The translations under genes and the position numbers were made by a program. The notes below the pieces were generated by a model. That model was not told where the DNA came from. It searched no databases and saw nothing but the letters and a program-made list of their open reading frames with translations. This document shows, one piece after another, positions 29,401-39,046 of a stretch of DNA of 64,000 bases (position 1 is the first letter of the stretch; every line of letters starts with the position of its first letter). This DNA is from Galliscardovia ingluviei. Lineage in GTDB: Bacteria; Actinomycetota; Actinomycetes; Actinomycetales; Bifidobacteriaceae. The stretch is from positions 961,963 through 1,025,962 of the forward strand of contig NZ_BMDH01000001.1 of NCBI RefSeq assembly GCF_014635685.1. The letters are read 5' to 3'.

Positions 29401-31129
29401 AAAATGTTTTCACTTGTGAAGCTACTTCGCGCATGAGCATCTGCCTGTCAGTAGCAGACTGGCCATTGTGGAATGCTGATTGCAAACCTCGCGTGCGCCA
29501 CAATGCCAAACGAATCAGTGCAAACAGACCCTGCACCGTACTATCTTGTGCAAGCGGAGTGGACTGCGTAGCAAAACTAACTGGAATACCCTGTTCTCTC
29601 ATAAAAGCACCCAGTTGCTGTACTTGAGCATTATCATGTGCAATCACTGCCATTGAATGCCAAGACTGTCCTTGTGCATGGTACGCACGCATGGTCTGAA
29701 CCAAAGCCTGTCGCTCTTCAAGATCTGTGCGATATACCATGCCCCGTAAGGAGCGCTGATGGTAAACATCCGATTGTCCATCATCAACCCATGCCGTATC
29801 AACCTCAATAGGTAAAGTGCCTGCTAATACCGGAGCCTTGCCCAAGCGCTGCTCGAGGGCAAGAGAATTGCTGATTTGGGAATGAATAGACAGCGATACA
29901 CGCGATAATACCCGATCTAGATAACGCGCATGCTGCTCATCATATGGAGCTTCTAGTCGGTAGACACGAGCATGGATATTCCCTAGCTCCTCTTCAATCA
30001 ATGGCGCAAATGGATAAATCATATGGTCAAGCTCAGTGGGTGCGCTTTCACGTTCATGTGTCAAACGTGAGAGCACAAATTCTGGGAAAGCACCACGGAA
30101 ACTTTGTACAGATTCATCAGGATTAGCACTCAATATTATGCGAACCCCTCGTTGATAGAGCGCAGTAATAAAACGAAGCTGAGCGAGGGTTATATCATGA
30201 GCATCATCAATAATAAGTAGCTTCGGTAAGGCCTGCTTATCCAACTGCTGTACTGCCTGTGTACCAAGCTCAATCAGTACTGTCGCATCTGCTCTTGTCT
30301 CCTGTGGATATGCACGAGCTACTTCCTGCTCATACTCTGCGCGCAACACAAAGGCGAGCTTCCATTGCACAGCAAAGCGAGCGCCATAGGTTGCCGATTG
30401 CACATCACTATCCGCATTCGCAATCTCTGCAACAACCTGTGTTTCATTTTCTCCGCGAATACCAAGCTCACCGATACGAGCAAACATATCGCGCATTTCA
30501 TCGATAAAAGAATCGCTTAAACCTTGCGCAAGGCGGGCCTTAATTTGAGCCTCTGACAGTTGCATATGTTGTGCATTTGCTGTTGGGTTAATAATCTGCA
30601 CCCAGTCGGCAGTACCAAAATACTCGCGCAAAATTGCACATATTGGGCAAGTGTCTCCTGTAAGCACGTGCATAATATGGGTTACCAACACAGTACGAAT
30701 TACTGCATCTTGCTGTGCGCCATTTAATAATTTAATTGGTTGCTGCTGTTCGATAGCAGCAAGCTGTGATGCGCATTGAAAAGCAAAAGCCGCTATTGTG
30801 GTTACTGGTCGTGTAACGTTGCTTGCTCCCAGCGGCTGCATCACGGATCTGATAAGCGTGTCAGCAATTTTTCTATTAGCCACACACATCAATGCTTGCC
30901 CATCCCCATAGGCTCTTATGGCTTCAACTAATGCGCGGCGTAATACGGTTGTTTTGCCACTACCTGCGGGACCGGCAATCAGTATCGACTCATGTGCTGC
31001 TTTGCTTGTAGGCGTAGCGTTTGTGTGTTCTGCAATCGGCGTTGATTGCGCAATCCATGATGCTACAGCATCAGTTAATTGTTGAATACTATAAGTTTGA
31101 TTACTCTGGGCAGCACTCATATATGCCAC
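26459..31129 (-). CDS. adnA: AdnA-like helicase-nuclease subunit with Fe-S-type nuclease
   Basis: 1556 residues, the first gene of the pair. It has Walker A AGPAGSGKTTVL, a motif II of LLIIDDAHDITLAQL and a motor domain related to UvrD. Before the nuclease domain is a Thr/Gln/Glu-rich low-complexity insert (about TQTDTEAQSQSQTQHQ). The C-terminal nuclease contains NALDACAICW, then RIIDYKTGSNFTKK, then a Cys cluster CKFTTVCPAC. This Cys arrangement fits the Fe-S staple of AddB/AdnA-type nucleases. Gene order (A then B, overlapping) matches mycobacteria. Start may be GTG 31129 or ATG 31120; neither has a clear SD, so a leaderless start is possible. It is well above the usual length of AdnA (about 1050). 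Confidence 0.85.
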   Translation of the reverse strand: MAYMSAAQSNQTYSIQQLTDAVASWIAQSTPIAEHTNATPTSKAAHESILIAGPAGSGKTTVLRRALVEAIRAYGDGQALMCVANRKIADTLIRSVMQPLGASNVTRPVTTIAAFAFQCASQLAAIEQQQPIKLLNGAQQDAVIRTVLVTHIMHVLTGDTCPICAILREYFGTADWVQIINPTANAQHMQLSEAQIKARLAQGLSDSFIDEMRDMFARIGELGIRGENETQVVAEIANADSDVQSATYGARFAVQWKLAFVLRAEYEQEVARAYPQETRADATVLIELGTQAVQQLDKQALPKLLIIDDAHDITLAQLRFITALYQRGVRIILSANPDESVQSFRGAFPEFVLSRLTHERESAPTELDHMIYPFAPLIEEELGNIHARVYRLEAPYDEQHARYLDRVLSRVSLSIHSQISNSLALEQRLGKAPVLAGTLPIEVDTAWVDDGQSDVYHQRSLRGMVYRTDLEERQALVQTMRAYHAQGQSWHSMAVIAHDNAQVQQLGAFMREQGIPVSFATQSTPLAQDSTVQGLFALIRLALWRTRGLQSAFHNGQSATDRQMLMREVASQVKTFCESQLCVAAADTSSNYMQSLGNQWHAFEQILRMITQVAQVVTPQSEQAKLFTELTDAWQRLASALDYQAEQATRVESLTTATTVVDNAILGSNETNASSHEEIPYALSIEALLMLVVSQERYAEIIQTLVRTICGSERSDSRLEQVCTRLCTAIERVAHAIQSAPPAAQYQAHDGSIVISPAYLVQTAWVAADVDKFWQQLAIQGASDEVVWDDEYTALSPYLMRATAAQHAADAANQRLDTVIRLFAHAHEAQAGTSIEQFMQQMNTLRLEADSLASHTPQLDAVLLTTPAGSVGVRRDYVWIPTVEQGVWPNLTPRGTLFGIEDLAQRVMYGADVRASYDNPFERVLAAEQRLFVVALSRAAKQVNISAVHNDEQSPSDFLSTYIPEIFDEQTGVAYNLAAQESDNSSDMELGQLQDPRSLVAVARQHSIQQHNAHGGAEQPAQVQDAVQALALLAEQHYDLAHPKTWSFVQDSYTDNSVETITANPETTATNLEKTTTDAENTEADTAPQTDTEAQSQSQTQHQPSTDDRQSQLASLSPSDVNALDACAICWKMSRDFSGPTLSSSQQQQGNIIHAILEHATLSGIDLPDYQHTHYSGTREEQIEQCATELEAIGKQYRNTDMAQQGQEAFEQAVQEEAFHQILTNVATYFIQSNDPEYVINTKLFPKKPSNSPRIGKLDYVLAEQSFDATISVAQLCQVINAQLQSALSLSEYGDEGAQSAVLNLSTEQCLALAQLITPQWQVDARHPIDIAQLRIHLHGSIDRIELRTLDDGSELVRIIDYKTGSNFTKKTMFSDLQLACYQLGIHFGHFLAGEQENKRVALQQVTLQELEQRAKRGVIGQSSLFVIKDSTQPAQSNAAESAYQPPLIVTHIGDNNFQSRTYTKTIDNIWDVPQLPQSCPELFDERTWQCIHAVKDTQGMWAVSMIAKIIRAAVGSQSQVFTTTEVPEQHLNYCKFTTVCPACAEQVSTVMEELS

Positions 31130-31265
31130 TATAGCAGTTTGTCAACGTAAAGCATGAATAGTGTGTAGGGTGTGTATTTTGGCGTATGGTCTGCGCGAAT
31201 GCTATGTCTGATATTTCGCAAATATTGTGCGCCATGCGTTCTCATGTTGTAATAGTCTTCACTAA

Positions 31266-31293
31266 CACAAAAGCGGCTGCCGAAGCAACCGCT
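31266..31293 (-). terminator. Terminator after the zinc-ribbon gene
   Basis: Minus strand: GCGGTTGC-ttcg-GCAGCCGC hairpin (31292-31273, one mismatch), then TTTTGTGTT. It resembles the pepN terminator in its stem and its TTCG loop. Confidence 0.8.
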
Positions 31294-31340
31294 CTATTCA
31301 ACTTCTACGTATATTTACATAGTTAAGTAGCCAAGTACGC

Positions 31341-32564
31341 CTACATTAAGCTATTTAAATTACCGAACAGCGAAGAAGCACTATCTACAGCAGACATAAT
31401 GCCGGATGCTGCAGTGATCATCAACAGAATGAAAACAATGATACCGCCAATAATGCAGGTAACAATCCACAACCATGTACGATCTGCCTTACGTGTACAC
31501 TGCGCCTGAGCCACTAGTACACCAGGAGCGGCGATGAACATAATAACTGTGCAAACATACAGCAATACTGACAGACCAGTTAAGCCTCCACCAACAAGAC
31601 CGAATAGGAGTGCTGCGAGTAGGAATGCATTTGCTGGCATAAGACGTTGTGCAGCTTTGGTTTGCACACTGGCAAATGGAGTAGCATCACCCAAAATACG
31701 GTATCCAATAAACGCGATGAGTACTACCGCATACAGCAGAATGAATGACAAGATCCATCCCTTAAATAATCCAGAAATTGGAGCATTCATGGATGGTGCA
31801 TATCCTGAATATCCTGAACCCATCATGTTGAAGAGCCCTCTACTGAAGCTGTTTGCTGCGCTTACAGCTCGCACCTGCCACATATAGGTAGTCAATCCCA
31901 TCACGAAAGATGTGATAGCGAAAGAAACAATCGGCCACCATACTTGTGTATTGGCTTGGTGCGAAGGACGCAAGAATGACTGCCACATCCACTTAAACAA
32001 GTTAATAAACTCAGAATTCTGAGCTGCTGGCTGACCCTGCATTGGCATACCCTGCATAGGCTGAGCTGGTGCCTGCTGATTTGCCATTGGCATACCCTGG
32101 TTTGGCATAGCTGGCATAGGCTGTGTCATCATTGGTTGAGCTGATTGGACTGGCTGAGCTGGCATTGATGAACCTGCGTAGGCTTGTGGCATGTCAGCAA
32201 ACTGAGGATCAGGCAACTGTCCAGTGTGCATCGGTTGCTGCGGCACTTGCTGGAACATCTCAGTTGCGGTATCCTGCTCAACCTGTGTGTTCTGATCTGC
32301 TAACTCGATACCAGGCGCTGCAGCATTTACAGGGGCAGCTTCATCTGTATCAGCTTGTGTTTGCTCATCAGCGGATACATTGGGGAATATTGACTCCTGC
32401 ACTGACTGCACTCCAATAGACTGCTCAACAGGTGCTGGCGTGTCCTGTACTGGAGTAGCCATCATATCATTGTTAGCAACGGTTTCAGTAAACGGGTGAC
32501 CACATTTGCGGCAAAACTTGGCAGTTGCAGGGTTCTCTGCACCACATTGACTACAGTTTTTCAT
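31341..32564 (-). CDS. Zinc-ribbon membrane protein, function unknown
   Basis: 407 residues. The N-terminus is a rubredoxin-like zinc ribbon, CSQCGAENPATAKFCRKCG. A long disordered linker rich in Pro, Gln, Met and Ala follows (repeats such as MPAMPNQGMPMANQQ). The C-terminal half from about residue 190 has four or five membrane helices (SFAITSFVMGLTTYMW; ILSFILLYAVVLIAFIGYRI; later LFGLVGGGLTGLSVLLYVCT; IVTCIIGGIIVFILLMIT). Such zinc-ribbon, linker and multi-helix proteins are common in bifidobacteria and have no defined role. SD AAGGAA precedes the ATG by 7 nt. It is divergent from the CmpB-like gene. Confidence 0.8.
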   Translation of the reverse strand: MKNCSQCGAENPATAKFCRKCGHPFTETVANNDMMATPVQDTPAPVEQSIGVQSVQESIFPNVSADEQTQADTDEAAPVNAAAPGIELADQNTQVEQDTATEMFQQVPQQPMHTGQLPDPQFADMPQAYAGSSMPAQPVQSAQPMMTQPMPAMPNQGMPMANQQAPAQPMQGMPMQGQPAAQNSEFINLFKWMWQSFLRPSHQANTQVWWPIVSFAITSFVMGLTTYMWQVRAVSAANSFSRGLFNMMGSGYSGYAPSMNAPISGLFKGWILSFILLYAVVLIAFIGYRILGDATPFASVQTKAAQRLMPANAFLLAALLFGLVGGGLTGLSVLLYVCTVIMFIAAPGVLVAQAQCTRKADRTWLWIVTCIIGGIIVFILLMITAASGIMSAVDSASSLFGNLNSLM

Positions 32565-32726
32565 ATAACTATTCCTTCCCTAGAGCCCTTGGCTTCTCCT
32601 AACAGCTCTTAGTTTACAGTATTTCATCACAGTATGCTTGAATCTTCTAATTCTTATACAGATTGAATATTTTGTTTCTCTATTTCACGCTGTTACTATG
32701 GAGTGCAGTAGATGAACGAGGAAATT

Positions 32727-33920
32727 ATGCAAACAGTAACTCATACTTCATATCAGCAGCATTTAGAAGCACACAAACTACCTCTTATTATTCGTGTTTA
32801 TGGGGTGTTACTTATTGTCGATGCTGCGCTTTCTTTGCCAACATTTGTAATGCTCGGCGTTGATACAGTACATGCTTTATACACAAATCCAATTACTCAC
32901 ACACCTACACTGACCAGCATTCTGGCGCATAGCGATGGCGTGTTGCAATTTGGCATTATGTGTGCGCTTGCAGCTCTAGGCATTGGCATTATGCGCAACC
33001 GCCGAATGCAAGTAGCACGGTATGCTTATGCAATCATGCCATTTACTGTAGCGCAGGGTTTGATTGATCTGGCACTGTATGGTGTCAGTGCTCATCAACT
33101 GACTGCTTTGGTGCAGATGGTAATTCTTATTGCTGTGTCAGTTACTGCTGATCCTTCGCTATTTGACGAACGTCAGTTACAGCGTAAATTACGGTCCATG
33201 AATGCGCGTGATGCGTATGAAGAGGCGTTACGTATCAATATGGTTGGCCGTGATTTAAGCGGTAAAGGATATATTCAACTCGACTTCTTTAACCTGTTTT
33301 GGGTGTTTGTGGTTTCTAGCGTTATTGGTTTAGGCATTGAAACGGTATACCATTTTATCCTCTTTGGTGAGTACCAAGATCGTGCGGGGTTGCTATTTGG
33401 TCCGTTTTCCCCTATTTATGGGTTTGGTGGCGTGCTACTCACTATGCTGCTTAATCGCTTATATGACAGTAATGTAGTGTTAATTTTCCTTGCCTCTGCT
33501 ATTATTGGCGGCTCATTTGAGTATGCCACAAGCTGGTTTATGCAGGTGGCTTTTGGTATTACTGCTTGGGATTATACTGGCCAATGGCTTTCTATTGATG
33601 GGCGTACCAGCGGTAAATACATGATTATGTGGGGTATATTGGGACTGGTTTGGCTTAAACTCTGCTTACCCAATTTGCTGAAGTTAATCAATAGAATTCC
33701 TTGGAAGTGGCGCTATTCAGTGACTACGATTGCTGTCATTATTATGCTTGTTGATATTGTGATGACTCTAATGGCCCTTGATTGCTGGTTTACTCGGGCT
33801 TCTGGCATTGCTCCAGGATCGCCTATTGAGCGCTTCTTTGCGACGTATTTTAATAATGATGTGATGGCGCATCGCTTCCAGACCATGCATTTGGATCCAA
33901 GCTCTGCAGGTCGTTTGTAG
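32727..33920 (+). CDS. CmpB/ABC-transporter type IV-like membrane protein
   Basis: Roughly 397 residues from ATG 32727, which has GAGGAAA just upstream; ATG 32712 five codons earlier has GGAG at 8 nt and cannot be excluded. The N-terminal 150 residues are four hydrophobic segments. After a short cytoplasmic part (DAYEEALRINMVGRDLSGKGY) comes the conserved block FGPFSPIYGFGGVLLTMLLNR, then GGSFEYATSWFMQ and WDYTGQWLSIDGRT, which mark the putative ABC-transporter type IV family. No ATPase gene is next to it. The actual transported substrate is not known for the family. Confidence 0.8.
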   Translation: MQTVTHTSYQQHLEAHKLPLIIRVYGVLLIVDAALSLPTFVMLGVDTVHALYTNPITHTPTLTSILAHSDGVLQFGIMCALAALGIGIMRNRRMQVARYAYAIMPFTVAQGLIDLALYGVSAHQLTALVQMVILIAVSVTADPSLFDERQLQRKLRSMNARDAYEEALRINMVGRDLSGKGYIQLDFFNLFWVFVVSSVIGLGIETVYHFILFGEYQDRAGLLFGPFSPIYGFGGVLLTMLLNRLYDSNVVLIFLASAIIGGSFEYATSWFMQVAFGITAWDYTGQWLSIDGRTSGKYMIMWGILGLVWLKLCLPNLLKLINRIPWKWRYSVTTIAVIIMLVDIVMTLMALDCWFTRASGIAPGSPIERFFATYFNNDVMAHRFQTMHLDPSSAGRL

Positions 33921-33975
33921 GATTGCTCTCCTCAATCACAATACCGCCTAGCTACAGCTAAAATATCGAGCATCT

Positions 33976-34716
33976 TTAGTCAAACACTATACCGAGCTTT
34001 TTAGTTGAAGGTCGTTCAGAAAAGTATGTTCTTCTGCGTGTAATCATATCTCTTACCATCTTGTATGCGGTATTCTCGCTCTCCAATTGGGGAAGTAGTA
34101 CTTGAATGCAATGGTTATATAAATCTACTTCCCAATCTATCGCAGGAGTGTGTCTGTGATTACACTCACTGAGTTTTCTAAGAAACAAGTTGAAGTAGTG
34201 CAATCCTTCTTGATAATCTCTTTTCAAAAAACAGAGCATAGCAAGGTCATAATGATTCCAATATCCGCTCTGTGCTACTAGTGTTTCCAATTGAGCCTCT
34301 AATTGTGCTTTTGCATAATCTAAATCGCGAAAACGTCTATACTCTCGAACTTTTTGTAATGCAATTTGTGCAAACCATTCCATCTTTGCTGAAAAATCTG
34401 CGTCGTCTCCTGTGTATGGCACGTATCCAACTTTACCTACACGCGATCCATAATTAAATGCAAAAGTAGTATTTAATCCTTCACTACTTTCCCATAGAAA
34501 ACTTACAGCGACATTAAGTGTTGAACCTTTACTGATGGTAAAAGGTTGATACTCGACTAGTATTACAAAATACCCATTATCATCAATCCAAGTTCTAGAA
34601 GCTCCTATTCTGAACAATCCTTCAGGAGCGAGGATGCTCCTTGCAGCTGCGTTGATTATCTTATTATGTTGTTCGACCATGCTGGCATCACTCCTTTGTA
34701 ATGCTTCTGGTATCAT
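33976..34716 (-). CDS. Hypothetical cytoplasmic protein
   Basis: I do not recognise it. I start at ATG 34716 (MIPEALQRSDASMVEQ), which has AATAGGAGTA 6 nt upstream; the longer frame begins in the rpoC terminator. The product is about 246 residues, with no signal peptide or membrane helix. The N-terminal half (INAAARSILAPEGLFRIGAS, then GYFVILVEYQPFTISKGSTL) looks like an alpha/beta domain. The C-terminal half is helical and TPR-like (GYWNHYDLAMLCFLKRDYQE). The gene is more AT-rich than rpoC next to it and sits after the rpoC terminator, so it probably has its own promoter. It could be an acquired gene. Confidence 0.6.
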   Translation of the reverse strand: MIPEALQRSDASMVEQHNKIINAAARSILAPEGLFRIGASRTWIDDNGYFVILVEYQPFTISKGSTLNVAVSFLWESSEGLNTTFAFNYGSRVGKVGYVPYTGDDADFSAKMEWFAQIALQKVREYRRFRDLDYAKAQLEAQLETLVAQSGYWNHYDLAMLCFLKRDYQEGLHYFNLFLRKLSECNHRHTPAIDWEVDLYNHCIQVLLPQLESENTAYKMVRDMITRRRTYFSERPSTKKLGIVFD

Positions 34717-34747
34717 TATTACTCCTATTGTTATTGTACCTTGTCTC

Positions 34748-34778
34748 ATAACAATAGTGCCCGCCGATTGGCGGGCAC
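34748..34778 (-). terminator. Terminator after rpoC
   Basis: A perfect 9-bp stem, GTGCCCGCC-gatt-GGCGGGCAC (34757-34778), lies 40 bp past the rpoC stop. On the minus strand it is followed by TATTGTTAT. This ends the rpoBC transcript. Confidence 0.85.
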
Positions 34779-34817
34779 ATATTCTAGCTTTTCTTGCTAA
34801 GGCTCAATTATTTGAGG

Positions 34818-37800
34818 CTACTCTTCTGGAGTGATGTTGGTAATGGTGCCGTTTTCGTCGCCCAAGTCGCCGAAGTTGAAGTCACCACCTAAATCACCGA
34901 AGTCACCCAAATCTGAGTAGTCGTCTGTATTGAACGCATCTGGAGTGAAGTTATCTGGATCAAAATCACTGCCTAAGGTGAGGTCACCAAAGTCAATGTT
35001 TGAGAAGTCTACGTCACTCATATCACCGTCGTTCAGACCGAGCAGACCATCGGAGCCTTCTTCACCCAAACCGAAGCTTGGATAAATAGAATCGCGAATA
35101 GCCTTGTCTGGCTCAACTACGGCATTACGGTAACGTGCAAGACCAGTACCAGCTGGAATCAGCTTACCGATAATGACGTTCTCCTTAAGACCCTTCAAAT
35201 CGTCAACCTTCTGGTTCAACGCAGCCTCGGTCAGTACGCGAGTTGTTTCCTGGAAGGATGCTGCTGACAGCCATGAATCGGTTGCCAGAGAAGCCTTGGT
35301 AATACCCATCAATTCTGGACGACCAACTGCTGGGCGCTTGCCTGCTGCAACTGCAGCCTTGCTTGCTTCCTTGAAGCGAGCCTTATCGACAAGTTCGCCT
35401 GGCAGCAGATCAGTATCACCAGAGTCTTGCACGGTGTAGCGGCGAAGCATTTGATGCACAATAACTTCAATATGCTTGTCGTGAATATCTACACCCTGAG
35501 AACGGTATACCGTGTGGACTTCTTCTACGATGTTCACCTGTGCTGCACGTGGACCCATAATGCGCAGAATCTTCTTAGGATCTACAGAGCCTTCGTGCAA
35601 CTGTGTACCGCGACGAATATGGTCACCATTGTGCACCAAAAGTGGCACACGAGAAGTGACTGGATACTCAAGTGAGGTTACGGTTTCACCATCAGCATTG
35701 CGTGCTTCTGGATCATCTGGAATCACCTTAATAACGCGACCAGTGTTGGTTTCAGAAATTTCAACCACACCATCATACTCAGCAATTGGTGCTTCACCCT
35801 TAGGGGTACGTGCTTCGAACAACTCGGTAACACGAGGCAGACCCTGTGTAATATCGGATGCTGCTGCAACACCACCGGAGTGGAAGGAACGCAGTGTCAG
35901 CTGAGTACCAGGCTCACCAATGGACTGTGCTGCAACAATACCAACAGCTTCGCCAATATCGACGAGCTTGTTGGTTGCCAAGGACCAGCCGTAGCACTTA
36001 GCGCACACGCCACGCTTGGATTCGCAGGTGAGTACAGAACGTGCCTTCACGGTTTCTACACCGTGAGCTACGAGGTCACGGATTACATCCATGCTCAAAG
36101 CATCGCCACGCTTGTACAGTACGGTGTTGCTATCTTGTGGATCGAGCACATCTGCAGCGAGCAGACGTGAGTATGGACCACCGTCAGCAGCCTTGACTAC
36201 CTTCAAATTGCCATCTTCATCACGTTCACCAACGGCCATAACAAGACCCTGCTTGGTACCGCAATCCTCTTCACGAACGATAACATCCTGAGAGACATCT
36301 ACCAGACGACGGGTGAGGTAACCAGATTCTGCTGTACGCAATGCGGTATCAGCCAGACCCTTACGTGCACCGTGCTGGGAGATGAAGTACTCCAGTACGG
36401 AAAGGCCGTCGCGGTAGTTGGACTTGACTGGACGAGGAATAATTTCGCCCTTAGGGTTTGCCACTAGACCACGAATACCAGCAATCTGGTTGATCTGCAT
36501 CATGTTGCCTCGTGCACCAGACTGCACGATAATTGACAGGTTGTTTTCTGGATCGAAGGCGCTTTCCACAGCCTCGGAGACCTTAGTGGTGCATTCGGTC
36601 CACAAATCAATCAATTCTTGACGGCGCTCTTCTGCAGTCAAATCACCATCTTCATACATTTCATTGATCTTGTGAGCCTGAGCTTCTGATTCAGCTACAA
36701 TCTGATCACGCTCAGCTGGCTCAACAACATCAGAGAATGCGAAGGTGACGCCTGACCATGGTGCGCGGGTGAAGCCCATATCCTTCAAAGCATCCAAGGT
36801 TGCAGACACCTGCTGTGTAGAGTAGCGAGATGCAATCTCATCAACGATGCTGACGAGCTGCTTCTTAGCAACCTGGAAGTTGACGAATGGGTAGTCTTCT
36901 GGAAGTGTGCTATTGAACAGGATACGACCGTAGCTTGTAGCAAACAAGATAGTGCCGTCCTGCAAACGCTCTTCTTTCACAACCTCGTCGCTACCATCGA
37001 CCTTAACTTCGCTTGGCTCCCAATCTTGTGGAAGCACGAAGTCAGCTGGCATACGAAGCAGTACCTTGGCTTGCAAATCAATTTCGTGCAGGTCAAGTGC
37101 CATGCGGCATTCCTCGAGTGAGGAGAAGATACGTCCCTGTCCCTTGGCACCTTCACGGACGGTGCTCAAGTAGTACAGACCCAGAATCATATCCTGAGAT
37201 GGCATGGTTACGGTATGACCGTCTGCTGGCTTTAAGATGTTGTCAGAAGCCATCATCAAAGAACGAGCTTCTGCCTGTGCTTCTGCACTTAATGGCAGGT
37301 GCACAGCCATCTGGTCACCATCGAAGTCTGCGTTAAATGCAGCACATGCCAATGGTGGCAAGTGGATTGCCTTACCTTCAACCAAGATTGGCTCGAATGC
37401 CTGAATACCCAAGCGGTGCAGTGTAGGTGCACGGTTGAGCAATACTGGGTGTTCAGAAATAACTTCTTCCAGCACGCCCCAAACTTCTGAGTCACCGCGG
37501 TCTACAAGACGCTTGGCGCTCTTCATGTTCTGTGCATAGTTCAAATCGACCAAACGCTTGATAACGAATGGCTTGAAGAGCTCCAGTGCCATTGGCTTTG
37601 GCAAACCACACTGGTGCATGCGCAAGGATGGACCAACCACGATTACAGAACGACCTGAGTAATCAACGCGCTTACCCAGCAAGTTCTGGCGGAAACGACC
37701 TTGCTTACCCTTGAGCATGTCAGAAAGTGACTTCAATGCTCGGTTAGAAGCACCGGTTACCGGGCGACCACGACGACCATTGTCGAACAAGGAATCCACT

Positions 37801-38936
37801 GCTTCTTGGAGCATGCGCTTTTCGTTGTTCAACATAATCTCTGGAGCGCCTAAGTCAATGAGTCGCTTCAAACGGTTGTTACGGTTGATAACGCGACGAT
37901 ACAAATCGTTCAAATCGGATGTTGCGAAGCGTCCACCGTCAAGCTGAACCATTGGGCGCAGATCAGGTGGGATCACAGGGATAACATCCAATACCATTGC
38001 TACTGGGCTGTTACCAGTAGAAATGAAAGCGTTAATAACCTTAAGGCGCTTTAATGCACGAGCCTTTCGCTGACCTTGCTTTGCAGTCTCGATAACTTGA
38101 CGCAATTCGTCAGCTTCTGCCTGCAAATCAAAATCTTGCAAACGCTTCTTAATAGCTTCTGCCCCCATGCAGCCTTCGAAGTAGTCCCCGTAGTCATCGA
38201 CCATTTCGCGCCACAGATCTACATCGCCTTCCATTTCGCCTGGCTGTAGGCTCTTGAAGCGATCGAATACTGCAGTATGGCGTGCAATCTCGTCATTGTA
38301 ACGCTTGCGAATAGCACGTAAATCACGATCGGCTGCAGCACGAAGCTTGCCCTTGAGGGAGTTCTTTGGATCTTCGTCTGCTTCTACAGTGGCGAGATCT
38401 TCCTCAAGTTTGCGAGCACGCTTATCGAGCTCGTTATCACGTGCCTTTTCGAGGTTGGCGATACGAACGTCGAATTCGTCTTGCAAATCTGGCATATCCT
38501 TGTGACGCTGCTCTTCATCTACGCTGGTCACCATGTATGCGGCAAAGTAAATAACCTTTTCGAGGTCCTTTGGTGCCATATCGAGCAGGTAGCCCAAGCG
38601 GCTTGGCACACCCTTGAAGAACCAAATATGGGTTACTGGGGCTGCCAGTTCAATGTGTCCCATGCGTTCACGGCGTACGCGGCTCTTGGTGACTTCTACA
38701 CCACAGCGTTCGCATACGATACCCTTGAAGCGCACGCGCTTGTATTTACCGCAGGCGCACTCCCAGTCACGGGTTGGACCGAAAATCTGTTCGCCGAATA
38801 AACCGTCTTTTTCTGGCTTAAGGGTACGGTAATTAATGGTTTCTGGCTTCTTGACTTCGCCATAGCTCCAGCCGCGAATATCATCAGCGGTAGCCAGACC
38901 AATTCTTAGCTTGTCAAATGCGTTAACGTCCAGCAC
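34818..38936 (-). CDS. rpoC: RNA polymerase beta' subunit
   Basis: 1372 residues. The zinc-binding N-terminus ([20 protein letters not shown]), the catalytic [10 protein letters not shown], the trigger-loop region with [12 protein letters not shown] and the second zinc site [11 protein letters not shown] are all present. Start is GTG 38936 ([15 protein letters not shown]) with SD ACAGGAC. The C-terminus carries an unusual acidic Gly/Asp/Phe-rich tail with repeats of the type [20 protein letters not shown], which extends past the usual end of the protein. It follows rpoB by 110 bp and ends at a strong hairpin. Confidence 0.98.
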   Translation of the reverse strand: MLDVNAFDKLRIGLATADDIRGWSYGEVKKPETINYRTLKPEKDGLFGEQIFGPTRDWECACGKYKRVRFKGIVCERCGVEVTKSRVRRERMGHIELAAPVTHIWFFKGVPSRLGYLLDMAPKDLEKVIYFAAYMVTSVDEEQRHKDMPDLQDEFDVRIANLEKARDNELDKRARKLEEDLATVEADEDPKNSLKGKLRAAADRDLRAIRKRYNDEIARHTAVFDRFKSLQPGEMEGDVDLWREMVDDYGDYFEGCMGAEAIKKRLQDFDLQAEADELRQVIETAKQGQRKARALKRLKVINAFISTGNSPVAMVLDVIPVIPPDLRPMVQLDGGRFATSDLNDLYRRVINRNNRLKRLIDLGAPEIMLNNEKRMLQEAVDSLFDNGRRGRPVTGASNRALKSLSDMLKGKQGRFRQNLLGKRVDYSGRSVIVVGPSLRMHQCGLPKPMALELFKPFVIKRLVDLNYAQNMKSAKRLVDRGDSEVWGVLEEVISEHPVLLNRAPTLHRLGIQAFEPILVEGKAIHLPPLACAAFNADFDGDQMAVHLPLSAEAQAEARSLMMASDNILKPADGHTVTMPSQDMILGLYYLSTVREGAKGQGRIFSSLEECRMALDLHEIDLQAKVLLRMPADFVLPQDWEPSEVKVDGSDEVVKEERLQDGTILFATSYGRILFNSTLPEDYPFVNFQVAKKQLVSIVDEIASRYSTQQVSATLDALKDMGFTRAPWSGVTFAFSDVVEPAERDQIVAESEAQAHKINEMYEDGDLTAEERRQELIDLWTECTTKVSEAVESAFDPENNLSIIVQSGARGNMMQINQIAGIRGLVANPKGEIIPRPVKSNYRDGLSVLEYFISQHGARKGLADTALRTAESGYLTRRLVDVSQDVIVREEDCGTKQGLVMAVGERDEDGNLKVVKAADGGPYSRLLAADVLDPQDSNTVLYKRGDALSMDVIRDLVAHGVETVKARSVLTCESKRGVCAKCYGWSLATNKLVDIGEAVGIVAAQSIGEPGTQLTLRSFHSGGVAAASDITQGLPRVTELFEARTPKGEAPIAEYDGVVEISETNTGRVIKVIPDDPEARNADGETVTSLEYPVTSRVPLLVHNGDHIRRGTQLHEGSVDPKKILRIMGPRAAQVNIVEEVHTVYRSQGVDIHDKHIEVIVHQMLRRYTVQDSGDTDLLPGELVDKARFKEASKAAVAAGKRPAVGRPELMGITKASLATDSWLSAASFQETTRVLTEAALNQKVDDLKGLKENVIIGKLIPAGTGLARYRNAVVEPDKAIRDSIYPSFGLGEEGSDGLLGLNDGDMSDVDFSNIDFGDLTLGSDFDPDNFTPDAFNTDDYSDLGDFGDLGGDFNFGDLGDENGTITNITPEE

Positions 38937-39046
38937 TGTTGTCCTGTCTGTTTAATTCCCTGTTGGGATCTGTAAGTCTTACGCAAGTGTGCACGGCACA
39001 GTTTCAAGTGTTGATAACTGGATAACCTGTACCGCGCTCACGGTGT

